Assembly: GCA_027576995.1 (NCBI GenBank)
Contig: JANBQC010000205.1
Span: forward strand, 1 to 42,569
DNA from: Dimargaris cristalligena
Taxonomy: Eukaryota > Kickxellomycota > Dimargaritomycetes > Dimargaritales > Dimargaritaceae
DNA length: 42,569 nt
Reading direction: 5' to 3'
Shown: positions 37,301 to 42,569 of the stretch, in pieces
Layout: each line of letters begins with the position of its first letter
Numbering within the stretch: position 1 is the stretch's first letter
Translations under genes and position numbers: made by a program
The notes under the pieces: model-generated
Database searches by the model: none
Seen by the model: only the letters and a program-made list of their open reading frames with translations
Told to the model about the DNA's origin: nothing

Positions 37301-40300
37301 AAGCGATGCCTGGATTGATATAAGTTTTTCCGGCAGACTAGAGGGTGATACGCCAAACTCTACAATTGGAATGGGCAATTCGGCGAAAGGTGGTATAATT
37401 TCTTGGGACCACTGGCCTGGAAGACCATGCGGGACCTGGGTGAATTGACAGCGCAGCATATCATGGCAGTTTATCAAACGGAGCAAGGCTGGGGTGAGCT
37501 CAGCGATAGTTAATGGTCGAGTCAATTCCAGGGCAAACGACATATTAAAATGATTTGGGTTGGACCAGGGGTGGTCAAAGAACCACTGTTGGATCGGGGT
37601 AAGCGGGAATTTTGTGTGGTATTCTACGTGATGGAATTGGCTGGCTTTGCCACTGGAAGGTAAAATATGAGACATTTCCTTGGAGGCATCGCATAAGGGC
37701 CGGGATCCCAGTAGGCCGGAGGTGGGTAGGGAAAACCCAAATTGGCGGCACTTGGATGAGACCTGAATGGCTGAAATGGAGTCTCCCCCAATTTTGATAA
37801 AAGTTAAGTTAGGATTAACTTGGCTAGGCGATAGACCAAGCACCTCACACAATGCCTGAATTAGGACAGTTAATGGTTCATCTTCTTCAGACCCACTGTC
37901 AACAAGCGGGACTTGCTGCCGCTGTGTGGCCAAATGGTCAGCAAAGTGAGTCCGGAGAAACTGGGTGTCGCACTTGCCATTGGTGGTCAGAGGAACTTTC
38001 GGAAGGCCAATGATATAACTGGGAACCATATAAGACGGTAGCTGGTCCGCGACGGAAGAACGAAGAGTATTCTCACTGGCAGTAGAATCCGAAAATACGT
38101 AGCTGACTAAGAATTGGTCGTGGACGAACACGACACAGTCCTGGACCCAGGGCTGGCGCATCAAAACGCTGCGAATCTCATCCAGCTCGATACGGAACCC
38201 CCGCAGTTTCACCTGGCTGTCCTTGCGCCCCAAACACATGACCTGTCCATCGGGCAGCCAACGGCCCAGATCACCGGTTCGGTAGATTTTACCATGCTTA
38301 GTGAAGGGATTGTCAACGAACTTAATCGGATTAAGATCCGGTCGATTGATATAGCCGAGGGCAACCCCAACACCACCAATACAAATCTCACCGACGGCAC
38401 CAATTGGAACCACTAGCAGGTTTTCATCCAAAATGTAACACTCGTAATCGGCCATTGGTCGGCCGATTGGAACACATCCGGAGGATGGTACTTCAATCAT
38501 AAGGCATATGATTGTGGCTTCGGTCGGCCCGTAGATATTGTAAAAAGTGGTCACCGTTGACCACTGACTCGCTAATTCTCGAGGTAAATGTTCACCACCG
38601 ACCAGCAAGCTATTCAAGTTGGTATAGTCGTGGGGATTCAGGGTAGAGATGATGGACGGAAGCAGAATAGTCTGTTGCACTGTCTTCAATGTGCCTGGAA
38701 GATCGTCACCATAGAAAACCAAGGTAGAACCGTAGCATAGGGGAAGCAAGGTGTTCAGGAAAAAGCCGTCAAACCCAGCTGCCATGCCATTCATGGTTCG
38801 GGTACCGGGCTGCTGCAGCATCTCGAGGGTGGGACTGGTAAGCATATTTAAAAGGCTGCGATGTTCGATAATGACACCCTTGGGGAGACCGGTGGATCCC
38901 GAAGTGAACACAATGTAGGCCAGGTCTGTTGGTTGAATGGGGTGGAGGGAGGATGCTGTGGTGGTAGATTCGATGTCATCGCTAAGGCCGTCAATGAAGA
39001 TGGCTTCGTTCCATTCTGTGCTTGTTCCTGATGCATTCACGATACATGTGCAACCAGCCGTGTCGACAATATACTTTTGACGGGCAGTTGGGAGCTTGAA
39101 ATCCACCGGTACATAGACGGCCCCGACGCCCCAAACGGCTAGAATGCACATGACCGCATCTGGGTGATTGGTTACGATAACACCCACCTTGTCGCATGGT
39201 TGTACATTAGCACGTTGGAGACGCTCGACCAGTACGAAGATTCTTCGGGATAGCTGGGCGTAGGTGTAGGTAACATTGGCAATTTCAGTGGCTACTCGAT
39301 TGGGGTATTTTTGGACCATATCCAAGAATAAGTCTAGAACGCTTAGGTGAGGGTTTTCCCGCGTAACCGAATTAGGAGGCCCGAGTGTGAACTTGTCCCG
39401 GATGAGGTTGGCCTCAGTTGGACATATCAGTGATGCCGTAGACCACCGCTGGTGAGCGACTACAACCGAATGTGCATAGGCCATGAAATTATGAAGTAGG
39501 CGGTTCGCCGTGTCAACGTTGAAGAGACTCTGGTTAAATCTCAATTGACATATAGGTGTATGGTCATGGCAGTCAACAACCAGTTGTAAATCATAAGGGA
39601 ACATCGTTCGGGGCAATCGGGGCCTGACACAGCGGACTGCAGTAGAATTGCCACCGGGTCCGGCCGGGTGGTGGTATGAAACTGATATACGAGACAGGCC
39701 GGAAATTCTGTGTTGGCCTTCGAGAGACAAGTGGGGGGCAAGAGTGTCCATTAAAGGCAAAGGGTGGAGCTGAGAGTCTACGATCTGGTGGGCCAATTGT
39801 CCGACTATTTCGGGGAAATCTAACGATGGTTCCCCCTTTACTCGGAGAGGTTGTGCCAGTACCGACAGGGCTTTCATACCAACCGAAGTATCACCATTCT
39901 CGATAAATGGACCACTTAAGTCCATAATCAAATCAGTTTGCCCCGTCAGGCGCAACAAGAATGTCGCAAATAGAGATGACCAGATTCCGTGTTCCTTAAC
40001 CGACTCTTTCGAAGTCTGCTCCTGAACAGTGTCAAGAAATTGCTGCTCAACTCCGGTTTCGGCCACATTACAGAGGAAAGTGGGCACAAGGGGGCGAGGC
40101 TGGTCGGTCGGGAGAGCCAGTTCAGCCGGTGGATTCTGTAGAAGAGTGCTCCAATAGTTGAGGTCTGCTTTAGTAGGCTCACTAGTACTGCAAGTTTTCA
40201 TGAATTGGACATTGGGTAATCTGGGTGAATGTCCAACCAATTGATTAGTGAGCGTACGCACAATTTCATCAAATTCGTTGGTGGGTCCGAGGATTTCATG

Positions 40301-42569
40301 GACACGAATTCCAATCACCGAAGATTTGTTGTAGGCTGTGTCCATCGGAAGCTGATACAAGTCGATTTGAACCAGCTCACATCGATTCAAATCAAATTGA
40401 GGTACATGTACGTCGAACTGGTCGCCATCGAATACTTGAGAGCTGGGAAGTTGGTGCTCAGTTACTCCAATTGACACTCGTGGTAAAACATGGCATGTTA
40501 GTACACCCCGGACTGATAGAAACCGATAACGAAGGGATTCAAATACGGTAGTTAGGTGATCGATAGTCCACTGGACCTCCACCAACTGAAGTGGGGCCTT
40601 GGAAGTGATCGTACAGTGGTGGTAAAAAGCTGATGAAGGATTGCTCAACCGACTGAGGGACCAGACTCGTTGTTGATGACTAGTGACTGATATTGCACGA
40701 TTATACAGAGGTGACATGTCCAGAGGGGCGATAACGGCATCTTCGATGGTGAAATCAGGAGACTGCTCATCTGTGCCTTGATTAATAAATCTCTCGACGA
40801 TAGAAGCCAAAGTACGAATCTCGGTGTGTTTAATAAACTCGCCCAAACCAACGGCAACACCGAATTTCTGGCGAATGCGGTACTGAAGTAGGTCCAGATG
40901 GGCCAGTGGAATCCTTGATGTGGACATTAGAGGTGCGGTATCAATGTTACCAACGGAAGAATGGTTGGAAGATGCGTAAAGTTCATTCACCACCACTATC
41001 AGCCACCATTCATATTCTGATAAGGACTGGTCTGAATAGGCTGGACGTGCGGTTAGATATGCTTTGGCAAAGTGTGGGAGAAGTTGGTCATTAAGATCGG
41101 TCACGTGGGGGAATGCACTGGTCGAAATGATCTCATCGGGCACGAGAGCGGATGGAATGACAGGCGGGACCATAATGGACTTGAGTCTAATCAACTCCAC
41201 CTCGGCGACATTGGAAACCAGCACGACCAGCTGTCCATCAGGCAAGACTAAGTGTCGGGAAGATTGGGCACCGACCTCAGTTAGTTTCCGAACCAGTGTT
41301 CCGAAATGGACCTGCTGGTGCCTAATAATCACTCGCTGTTCAGCCGGGCCCAAAATATGGACCATGTCGGCTGTATCTCGGTAACCAAGCGCAGGTTGCT
41401 TTAGCGGTCTAGTTTGATTGGAGTTCAGGGTGTCCAAGAGTGACAACCGTCCAACGACTCCGGGGGGACAGGGGTGACCATGGTCATCTAACACCTCTAA
41501 GATATAGCCGCTGAAAAGTTTATCTACAACAGGTAGAGAGCATGCAGCCAGCTGCTCGGGTGTAATACAACGGTGGCCATGGAAGATGGAGTCGATAAAG
41601 GTCAGGCAAATGTCGGTTGACTTGACCAAACCTCTGACATGAGGCCAGCCGTTTTCATATAAGCCACAGAGAACCAGACGGCTACCCTCTCCTGATTCGC
41701 AAGTTAGAGAATTGGCTGCCACTACATGAGAAGAGGTAGTTTTGCTATTCCCCTGCATAGATGGACCGGGTGTCAAAATGGTTGCTTGGGACATTAGACA
41801 GGATAACACCAACCAGGCGGTCTGGGGACTGTCAAGGGCCAAGGAATGGTCCAGAGAATACTGACGCACACTGCTAATGTAGGGCCGAGTTAAGGTAAGG
41901 GTGCGCCGAATTTCCGGCTCGTCAATCGCCCACATGCCGAAGTCCGATGATTGCCTGTTGGATATAAACGCCAAACCAAGTTCGATTTGGTCAAGAGGCC
42001 ACGTGGATTGGTGAGTAGCCCAAGTTTCGCTGATTTGATAGCCAACCGGGTCTGGAAGACCGACTATATCTACAGTACAATCAATACAAGTGCCTAGTAG
42101 CTTGATTTGAGACGATGGTAGCCACACAATATTGGCTGATATGGCTTTAGAACATGCTAATAATTGTTCGATGCTATAGGGTGATGCCAGAGGTAAAAGT
42201 CGCGCCCCCAACTTGAAGGCACTAACGAGGCAAATCAACCATTGCTCCACTCCGTCTACTACGGCCACGATTGCTGGGCTAGCCTTCTTGACGATTCGAT
42301 TGGATTGGTGGGCAAGACTATCTGCCAATTGGTCGAGTTGCCCAAATGACAGGGTATGGGCTTCTGAGACATATGCCGGGTGATTAGCATGATCTAGCAA
42401 AGCAGTGTCCCAAGCCTGAGCTAAAGAAAGTGGGATAGTAGTGGCACAATTGGATACCAGGGCCGGTTCAATGTGGCGGTGTGGTGCCGAATTATCGAGC
42501 ATAAGTTGATTGATAGTGGTACCATCGACCGCTGATAGAATTTGGAGGAGAATGGACTGAATCATCTGG
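23975..42569 (-). CDS. Giant multimodular nonribosomal peptide synthetase (5'-truncated by window edge)
   Basis: One uninterrupted frame of 6196 residues from an ATG at 42565 to TAG at 23977-23975. The frame is still open upstream of that ATG, and residues 1-30 resemble the tail of a condensation domain, so the true start is probably outside. NRPSs build peptides on phosphopantetheine arms: A domains activate amino acids, T (PCP) domains carry them, C domains join them, E domains epimerise them. Order by residue: decayed A (about 40-500), decayed T (530-595), degenerate C (620-1060), A1 (1073-1540), T1 (Ser1596), E (1655-2110), C (2145-2580), A2 (2597-3080), T2 (Ser3127), C (3213-3650), A3 (3665-4140), T3 (Ser4190), E (4250-4720), C (4740-5180), A4 (5195-5670), T4 (Ser5712), E-like (5760-6196). 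All four intact A domains have the core A3 motif (TSGSTG or TSGTTG with PKG), YGPTE and an A10-type Gly-Lys. No thioesterase, reductase, methyltransferase or ketosynthase is present. No introns, unlike the neighbouring Mis12 gene. Product unknown. Confidence 0.95.
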   Translation of the reverse strand, partial: QMIQSILLQILSAVDGTTINQLMLDNSAPHRHIEPALVSNCATTIPLSLAQAWDTALLDHANHPAYVSEAHTLSFGQLDQLADSLAHQSNRIVKKASPAIVAVVDGVEQWLICLVSAFKLGARLLPLASPYSIEQLLACSKAISANIVWLPSSQIKLLGTCIDCTVDIVGLPDPVGYQISETWATHQSTWPLDQIELGLAFISNRQSSDFGMWAIDEPEIRRTLTLTRPYISSVRQYSLDHSLALDSPQTAWLVLSCLMSQATILTPGPSMQGNSKTTSSHVVAANSLTCESGEGSRLVLCGLYENGWPHVRGLVKSTDICLTFIDSIFHGHRCITPEQLAACSLPVVDKLFSGYILEVLDDHGHPCPPGVVGRLSLLDTLNSNQTRPLKQPALGYRDTADMVHILGPAEQRVIIRHQQVHFGTLVRKLTEVGAQSSRHLVLPDGQLVVLVSNVAEVELIRLKSIMVPPVIPSALVPDEIISTSAFPHVTDLNDQLLPHFAKAYLTARPAYSDQSLSEYEWWLIVVVNELYASSNHSSVGNIDTAPLMSTSRIPLAHLDLLQYRIRQKFGVAVGLGEFIKHTEIRTLASIVERFINQGTDEQSPDFTIEDAVIAPLDMSPLYNRAISVTSHQQRVWSLSRLSNPSSAFYHHCTITSKAPLQLVEVQWTIDHLTTVFESLRYRFLSVRGVLTCHVLPRVSIGVTEHQLPSSQVFDGDQFDVHVPQFDLNRCELVQIDLYQLPMDTAYNKSSVIGIRVHEILGPTNEFDEIVRTLTNQLVGHSPRLPNVQFMKTCSTSEPTKADLNYWSTLLQNPPAELALPTDQPRPLVPTFLCNVAETGVEQQFLDTVQEQTSKESVKEHGIWSSLFATFLLRLTGQTDLIMDLSGPFIENGDTSVGMKALSVLAQPLRVKGEPSLDFPEIVGQLAHQIVDSQLHPLPLMDTLAPHLSLEGQHRISGLSRISVSYHHPAGPGGNSTAVRCVRPRLPRTMFPYDLQLVVDCHDHTPICQLRFNQSLFNVDTANRLLHNFMAYAHSVVVAHQRWSTASLICPTEANLIRDKFTLGPPNSVTRENPHLSVLDLFLDMVQKYPNRVATEIANVTYTYAQLSRRIFVLVERLQRANVQPCDKVGVIVTNHPDAVMCILAVWGVGAVYVPVDFKLPTARQKYIVDTAGCTCIVNASGTSTEWNEAIFIDGLSDDIESTTTASSLHPIQPTDLAYIVFTSGSTGLPKGVIIEHRSLLNMLTSPTLEMLQQPGTRTMNGMAAGFDGFFLNTLLPLCYGSTLVFYGDDLPGTLKTVQQTILLPSIISTLNPHDYTNLNSLLVGGEHLPRELASQWSTVTTFYNIYGPTEATIICLMIEVPSSGCVPIGRPMADYECYILDENLLVVPIGAVGEICIGGVGVALGYINRPDLNPIKFVDNPFTKHGKIYRTGDLGRWLPDGQVMCLGRKDSQVKLRGFRIELDEIRSVLMRQPWVQDCVVFVHDQFLVSYVFSDSTASENTLRSSVADQLPSYMVPSYIIGLPKVPLTTNGKCDTQFLRTHFADHLATQRQQVPLVDSGSEEDEPLTVLIQALCEVLGLSPSQVNPNLTFIKIGGDSISAIQVSSKCRQFGFSLPTSGLLGSRPLCDASKEMSHILPSSGKASQFHHVEYHTKFPLTPIQQWFFDHPWSNPNHFNMSFALELTRPLTIAELTPALLRLINCHDMLRCQFTQVPHGLPGQWSQEIIPPFAELPIPIVEFGVSPSSLPEKLISIQASLDITQGHHLAAGLITISDGDSNTPVSNGSRLTSISPPFKRQLLFLTIHHLVVDLVSWSILLEDLAHILDGQSPAPQPLEFATWATELVDWAKLDMSNANPSHPQATPQSSFLPLAGPDCLALNTQANTLCQSVTLDSALSDAILHIDTGGIRPLDLMLTGLFQALHFISQAPTITIFNESHGRHPWQSNIDPSRTVSWFTSIFPCRAQVDAGTTLLDYLKQAKQALRSSSGTQGLKPGLQQLLHRPQNTTSDEQPYSPMDVCFNYLGHTTSNGTLSMHGRAPWTPLPELTTTLAICDPSELRAQILEVIGLPTPGGLTFMIYYCPQVIPTGVIESLLDHLRQSLVDIVQCLDQSHHPSLWTPSDFPSLNTTLSELAKLEAELSTVGLSPHDVEDLYPMLPMQQGLWTATAKDPTKYLVQFVFTVTGISDQTQLEIATRAMVADNTILRTVFLTTWSNSRCDGVQIIPRTPRFDWHVLHEWADMGASSEDDFLQSNRARGFALDGPLLRVYVMQLSPSSFRYLLTVHHALVDGWSGSLMIQQLRSRLQNESPAHVNDALSFCDYAGYYLNTYNPEAEPFWRGYLQGVDNPTDLELPKPSDISKPSKAEFHFTLFSDYDRVQRVARHLGYTPYTLIKTAWAILLKRYTGQADIIYGITVSGRTLPLAGIDSLLGCLINTVPFRVQFDSDLAVSQLVSSINDTTQQMAPFEHYHLSNINGWVDGEVRPSDTFNTLMVFENYPDTGLGDLSHPITFTENKTVESAEYPMAVIARVDHDEITACLNWDASQFGQCYVETLSQHFCTLFDGLVCALADSEKHSLVDDLPMLSANDIVLVTEQFARPTLAIDFDACVPSLFADTAKATPDTVAIEYKEMQWTYRELYNQTINLTHRLQHYGVQHEAPVGLLIDRLPSTVAAFLGVLQAGAAFVPLDPAFPVDRINYIVEDCGIKLVLTNTADQTKLDSIRLALVGVDFHSIDKWLLPLRLPSDQLSPLPQIRPTDLSHILYTSGTTGRPKGVQLEHRLMANFVQQAESTVCITRGLRLMQNMALTFDGALIEIFTGLCKGSTIVIRTDILDTLPLVEALVTTPTVLASLDPSKYPKLKKVISGGEALPRQVAELWANHCRVFNMYGPTECLLSHTIEYKIGNVPTVGRPIPNTEAYILDQNLRPVPIGVRGEICIAGIQVTRGYVNLPELNRERLLPNPFTDKGLLYRTGDNGRWLIDGTVEYFSRHDDQVKIRGHRVEPQEIETVLLSHPDVKSTAVVIASRKIYAFICPGSVSVESVKSHIGRILPAYMNPNAIFKIDELPRNTNGKTDKHVLNAKIAELTSMDIGRAITAPQNPMQALAIEALSQTLDVPCSEIDIYDSFFQHGGDSISAIRLSSLCRDRGLYITIAQVFKCSNIVELAECASDHSKSDGPLERHSSTHYTPYSLLGEVGAPSFVTDSLLQEATSQLKLGLDEVTDILPVSGLQLGFLVNTLKDPSSYMVQESFTISGDLDLDRLQNAWHRLAEYHDILRTKFFQPASLPNHSFLQVITKWCDIEWSIHTDVADDWSALEKTYFATDRQRGFTFEGPLLRIALFTSPSTDIYRHLCFFTFHHALLDAWSWNIVLAELVDLYHGTEPTPTTQFSNYISYLQNADQFQLQQYWQTALVNARPTPSIHFPVYATQSPVCKYGVHRNTLSSNLASLHAFCRQQRITLNSLLRGVWALTLSRYLGVSDDISFGVLTSGRNVPVSDIQNMVGMCINTLPFRVSLDLQTTISSFVQRVHCQSGELTVSEQCGLLDIYKWGKISRETKLFNSLMLYDNFPPSASGTPNPDITFKLHGGQNFTEYAYTVSFLDNGDNLDCRVVYDETHCDATYANYLVQYIDHCLFVMVNDPCLSLGDLMTLPTDEARLVDKWAQGPVREFPQRHWLAYQLFSQHVSSRPEAIALETASQQFTYSETYHRSCCIALALQQRGFKPGNLAALVFTKLADFIFSYLGVLLVGGVCVPMDATNAADRLQYTYGLLDDPWLLSTAYHFDNIRDHVSVVEDRCCLVDILDHSGVPTNLFRPDTSRSSSDLAYIMFTSGTTGRPKGIPVRHESLVNFTLSNCETVQLDSNCRFLQLLNTSFDGCLLEIFGAFHCGGTLVLQDGNLPETLARVNTCFLIPSMLSVIDIEAYPNLKTVFIGGELVPLNVAHRWCERVRLFNIYGPTEITIVCHAERVRSSEPLSIGRSLANIQGYILDDQLRPVPVGVPGELCIGGVGVSSGYWKQPELTVNSFVPNPFGRGYLYRSGDLVCWLSSGKVQFISRKDSQVKLRGYRIELSEIENTASLVEGVTNAVACVTQQQLVLYIAPSSVDIVALQTQIISKLPQYMVPNFIVPLDCIPMTNVGKADRKALQVRPLPMDTTDEAVDIDSLSSTFLLMREALADTLKVDPKRATPSASFLRLGGDSISAIQFSNRCKRLGLQLSVADILKHTQLSVMEQYVHLADSENTARIQYMEPIGSIPLTAVQRYALEEYQFINQFNQSMLLKCRQTLTRPMLRQALTNLMAHHDILRIRLEHSNGQWQQRALPIPIDMTSCLSRFVFIEEATVTLDQYPAWVNNMQRTISIEHGPTVACGLLTLDSEQYVYMTIHHFAVDFVSWRIILEDLEALLTNQSMPAKTMPFREWATQVHAYAQTLSDTTWPVTSTPADPIPLDYPLSSTSDQSAPLAITYHSFEVQRASLGLALSDTLYTDVAPTVGASPQEFLIASLLLSLQANFGVSVIELELEGHGRRTWDSAIDISRTVGWFTSIYPVVFDLKQSQAHSTNSFNIRTLALAKQRMRSIPDHGFPYSLKRYLKGTLPISMPTNNQTSLEALGNSMTDWNRIIFNYSGRFEQLEAQDAFWRPHLIEMGWTDDWNKDEIVNRALSVACDYSVDDGLVLSVMYSNQLHRSSTIQKVVDQWCTSLEELILECKAVPELSIVTASDFSSARITDSDFYKLAQYDLPTLNLTLADIEDIYPCLPIQEGLLFATLQDPAAYMVQLGFNIRGQLDVGRFYRAWDQTAHDHSILRTRFLTASGCDANKNLQVVAKSFAAHWIIRSWEKGDVDTMRDQFFQQDRTTGFTPDQPWIRFGLFRTAPDSFKLLISVHHALVDGWSIGLLLQGVCRKYLNDPLLKAVSYRDFVDHICNQDSGDAERFWIHQFSGAEEPSLLVQPHYFPATPDMRPGEAAFYGTIERSVPIVDHINRYISDHGVTLSTLLRVAMAVVLHRYTGSTDLIFGVVVSGRNVPVEGVENIIGPCINTIPCRVALGKNPSVRDTLQAVYATSTQAHGFEHCRLTDIHRWSGLDQERPLFNTLLVLENYPEAPADPDLPFQMELDSFWDPTDLPLAAIVHTQGDLLQLRVTYRSLDFSPEFIHSFTGHFIAALTSLLTADTSSSLTDIQILTTPERENLLRSWATNPHNSPRTLAHDLFQQQCKSKPNLAALTHNGQQYTYAQLDIAANRLAHLLAHQASCGTDRIVALVADNCPELIVGQLAIWKTGCAFVVLAPDYPLERHQLILEDTQAIAVMGKPSSLSALDDLGLAIPAIPINSVALFSDGPTSVYLWPAIDPSHLAAIIYTSGSTGIPKGVMHEHHALANHWQGMGTITSMPPGTITPTLVTPTFDVSLSEIWTTLSFGGTLLVIQGDYEGALAQATRACCTPSLLSSFDPANFPNLRQVIITGEPASQGIVNKWACSVDLINWYGPTEVACGSHWTRLQPNSPVTPIGTPLPNATGIILDAHMNPVPVGAVGQLYLGGRGVARGYLNRPELTQDKFILSPFTGERIYQSGDLARWLPNGQIECLGRIDNQVKLRGFRIELGEIENALESHPAVNQACVMVQDENRLIGYVAPPSNEMTTIMDSLRTRLPYYMVPSMLVELVELPLTRVGKVDRRALPRHEFSTGKNNHEAAQVSPAEAQLIDLIAETLRIDPSGISPPSTFFQVGGNSLSAIQLVSRCRRQNLHLALVDISRTNTISYLAELISAPPDSIEGIIEDNRGNTDLELSIARLTAPQLELFALQLADPHFFSLPTMFESHKQFTPQQWQAAWTKVVQRHDMLRARFQSLDGGTTFTIVDLDDPSSTCFEYLHMDDIQDALAQLNEINHRINFETGPISQVRVFDDHGAQYVYIAVHHLVFDYFSVQIVREDLSAFLTGRTLEPLTHSYKSWADHLWSLAQSIDPYSIDLPTSSVALPIELPTDGAPITNETRERAVCLIGHSVTHHLMTTVAKQLEATPIELILTALVCAYSRQFGLTHIDLSYLGHGRKDPRGQCDVSRTVGFFACQFPLVFQCASENDLVGTLSAVQATLSTGVDNGFLYNVVKNLHVFSNDQIELKRQFEMLPQFGFTYLDDMAICDSSDTNTLLVEQPAMINHLRTSKSQNNFPFVLDFSAWNSAGGLELITNFNSKRFREKTISEFTLQWKECLLELTRF
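28480..32930 (-). other. NRPS module 3: C-A3-T3-E
   Basis: C domain has HHALLDAWS near residue 3355: both His and the Asp are kept and the Gly is replaced by Ala. A3 has FTSGTTGRPKG near 3825, YGPTEITI and a Gly-Lys in TNVGK; pocket read as D G L L F G I I V plus Lys, close to that of A1. T3 has LGGDS with Ser4190. The E domain has HHFAVDFVSW near 4375, LEGHGR, SRTVGWFTSIYP and FNYSG. A D residue is predicted, possibly the same or a similar amino acid as in module 1. Confidence 0.8.
33060..36150 (-). other. NRPS module 2: C-A2-T2
   Basis: C domain starts YPMLPMQQGLW and has an intact HHALVDGWS near residue 2283. Placed after an E domain, it is expected to be of the D-donor type. A2 has YTSGTTGRPKG near 2763, YGPTECLL and NTNGK; pocket read as D G I T I G M L S plus Lys. 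T2 has HGGDS with Ser3127. No E domain follows, so an L residue is predicted. Confidence 0.8.
36190..39350 (-). other. NRPS module 1: A1-T1-E
   Basis: A1 has FTSGSTGLPKG near residue 1222, YGPTEATI and TTNGK near 1530. Pocket residues read by alignment to the PheA numbering: D G L L L G I I I plus Lys517. T1 has IGGDS with Ser1596. The following domain is an epimerisation domain: TPIQQWFFDHP, HHLVVDLVSW near 1801, SRTVSWFTSIFP and FNYLG. The first residue is therefore expected in D form. The pocket code is a reading by eye and its substrate is not known to me. Confidence 0.8.
39360..42565 (-). other. NRPS: decayed A-T-C block
   Basis: Residues 1-1070. The A-like fold can be followed (LSFGQLDQLADSL near 72; a PPGVVGRL segment near 367; YRDTAD near 395 where intact domains have YRTGD), but the nucleotide-binding TSGxTGxPKG loop is absent near residue 200, YGPTE is missing and the catalytic Lys is not recognisable. 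In the T-like domain the phosphopantetheine Ser aligns with Leu554. The C-like domain keeps SHQQRVWSL near 629 but its HHxxxDG motif reads VHEILGP (755-761), losing the first His, the Asp and the Gly. Activation and carrier functions should be dead. Confidence 0.8.

Noticed and set aside
24030..41384. Many 60-170-codon plus-strand frames opposite the NRPS
   Set aside because: Antisense shadows of the NRPS coding frame, with no domains of their own.

Overview
The window reads as nuclear DNA of a fungus. It holds a kinetochore gene of the Mis12/Mtw1 family, a full WDR59/Mtc5-type subunit of the SEA (GATOR2) complex, a P5-type ATPase with a spliced signal-peptide exon, and introns with GTAAGT/GTAGGT donors and TAG/CAG acceptors. 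The short introns, long low-complexity inserts and a giant multimodular NRPS next to housekeeping genes would suit an early-diverging filamentous lineage such as a zoopagomycete. That placement is inference and not shown by the sequence.

Layout. 1-1248: a block in which I find no CpG dinucleotide at all. It carries the probable 3' end of a gene (open frame to 288, AATAAA at 457-462). 1615-6388 (minus): P5-type ATPase with a 91-nt first exon encoding a signal peptide, then a Cys-rich lumenal domain and the ATPase core. 6389-12694: about 6.3 kb in which I can support no gene, only microsatellites and small inverted repeats. 12695-21165 (plus): a 2760-residue WDR59 homologue in two exons, with WD40 repeats, RWD domain, conserved helical blocks and a C-terminal RING/zinc finger. 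21902-23649 (plus): Mis12, five exons, 328 residues. 23975 to the right edge (minus): one intronless NRPS reading frame of at least 6196 residues, still open at the window edge.

The NRPS is the most notable object. In order it reads: tail of a C domain, a decayed A-T-C block that has lost most catalytic motifs, then A1-T1-E, C-A2-T2, C-A3-T3-E, C-A4-T4-E-like. Its four intact carrier proteins and the positions of the epimerisation domains predict a peptide core with configuration D-L-D-(D). It ends in an epimerisation-like domain with no thioesterase, reductase or recognisable terminal condensation domain. No tailoring, transport or regulatory gene lies on the left side, so any partners would have to be beyond the right edge or unlinked.

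The three housekeeping genes do not form a functional unit with the NRPS: nutrient signalling to TORC1 (WDR59), chromosome segregation (Mis12) and membrane transport (P5 ATPase).
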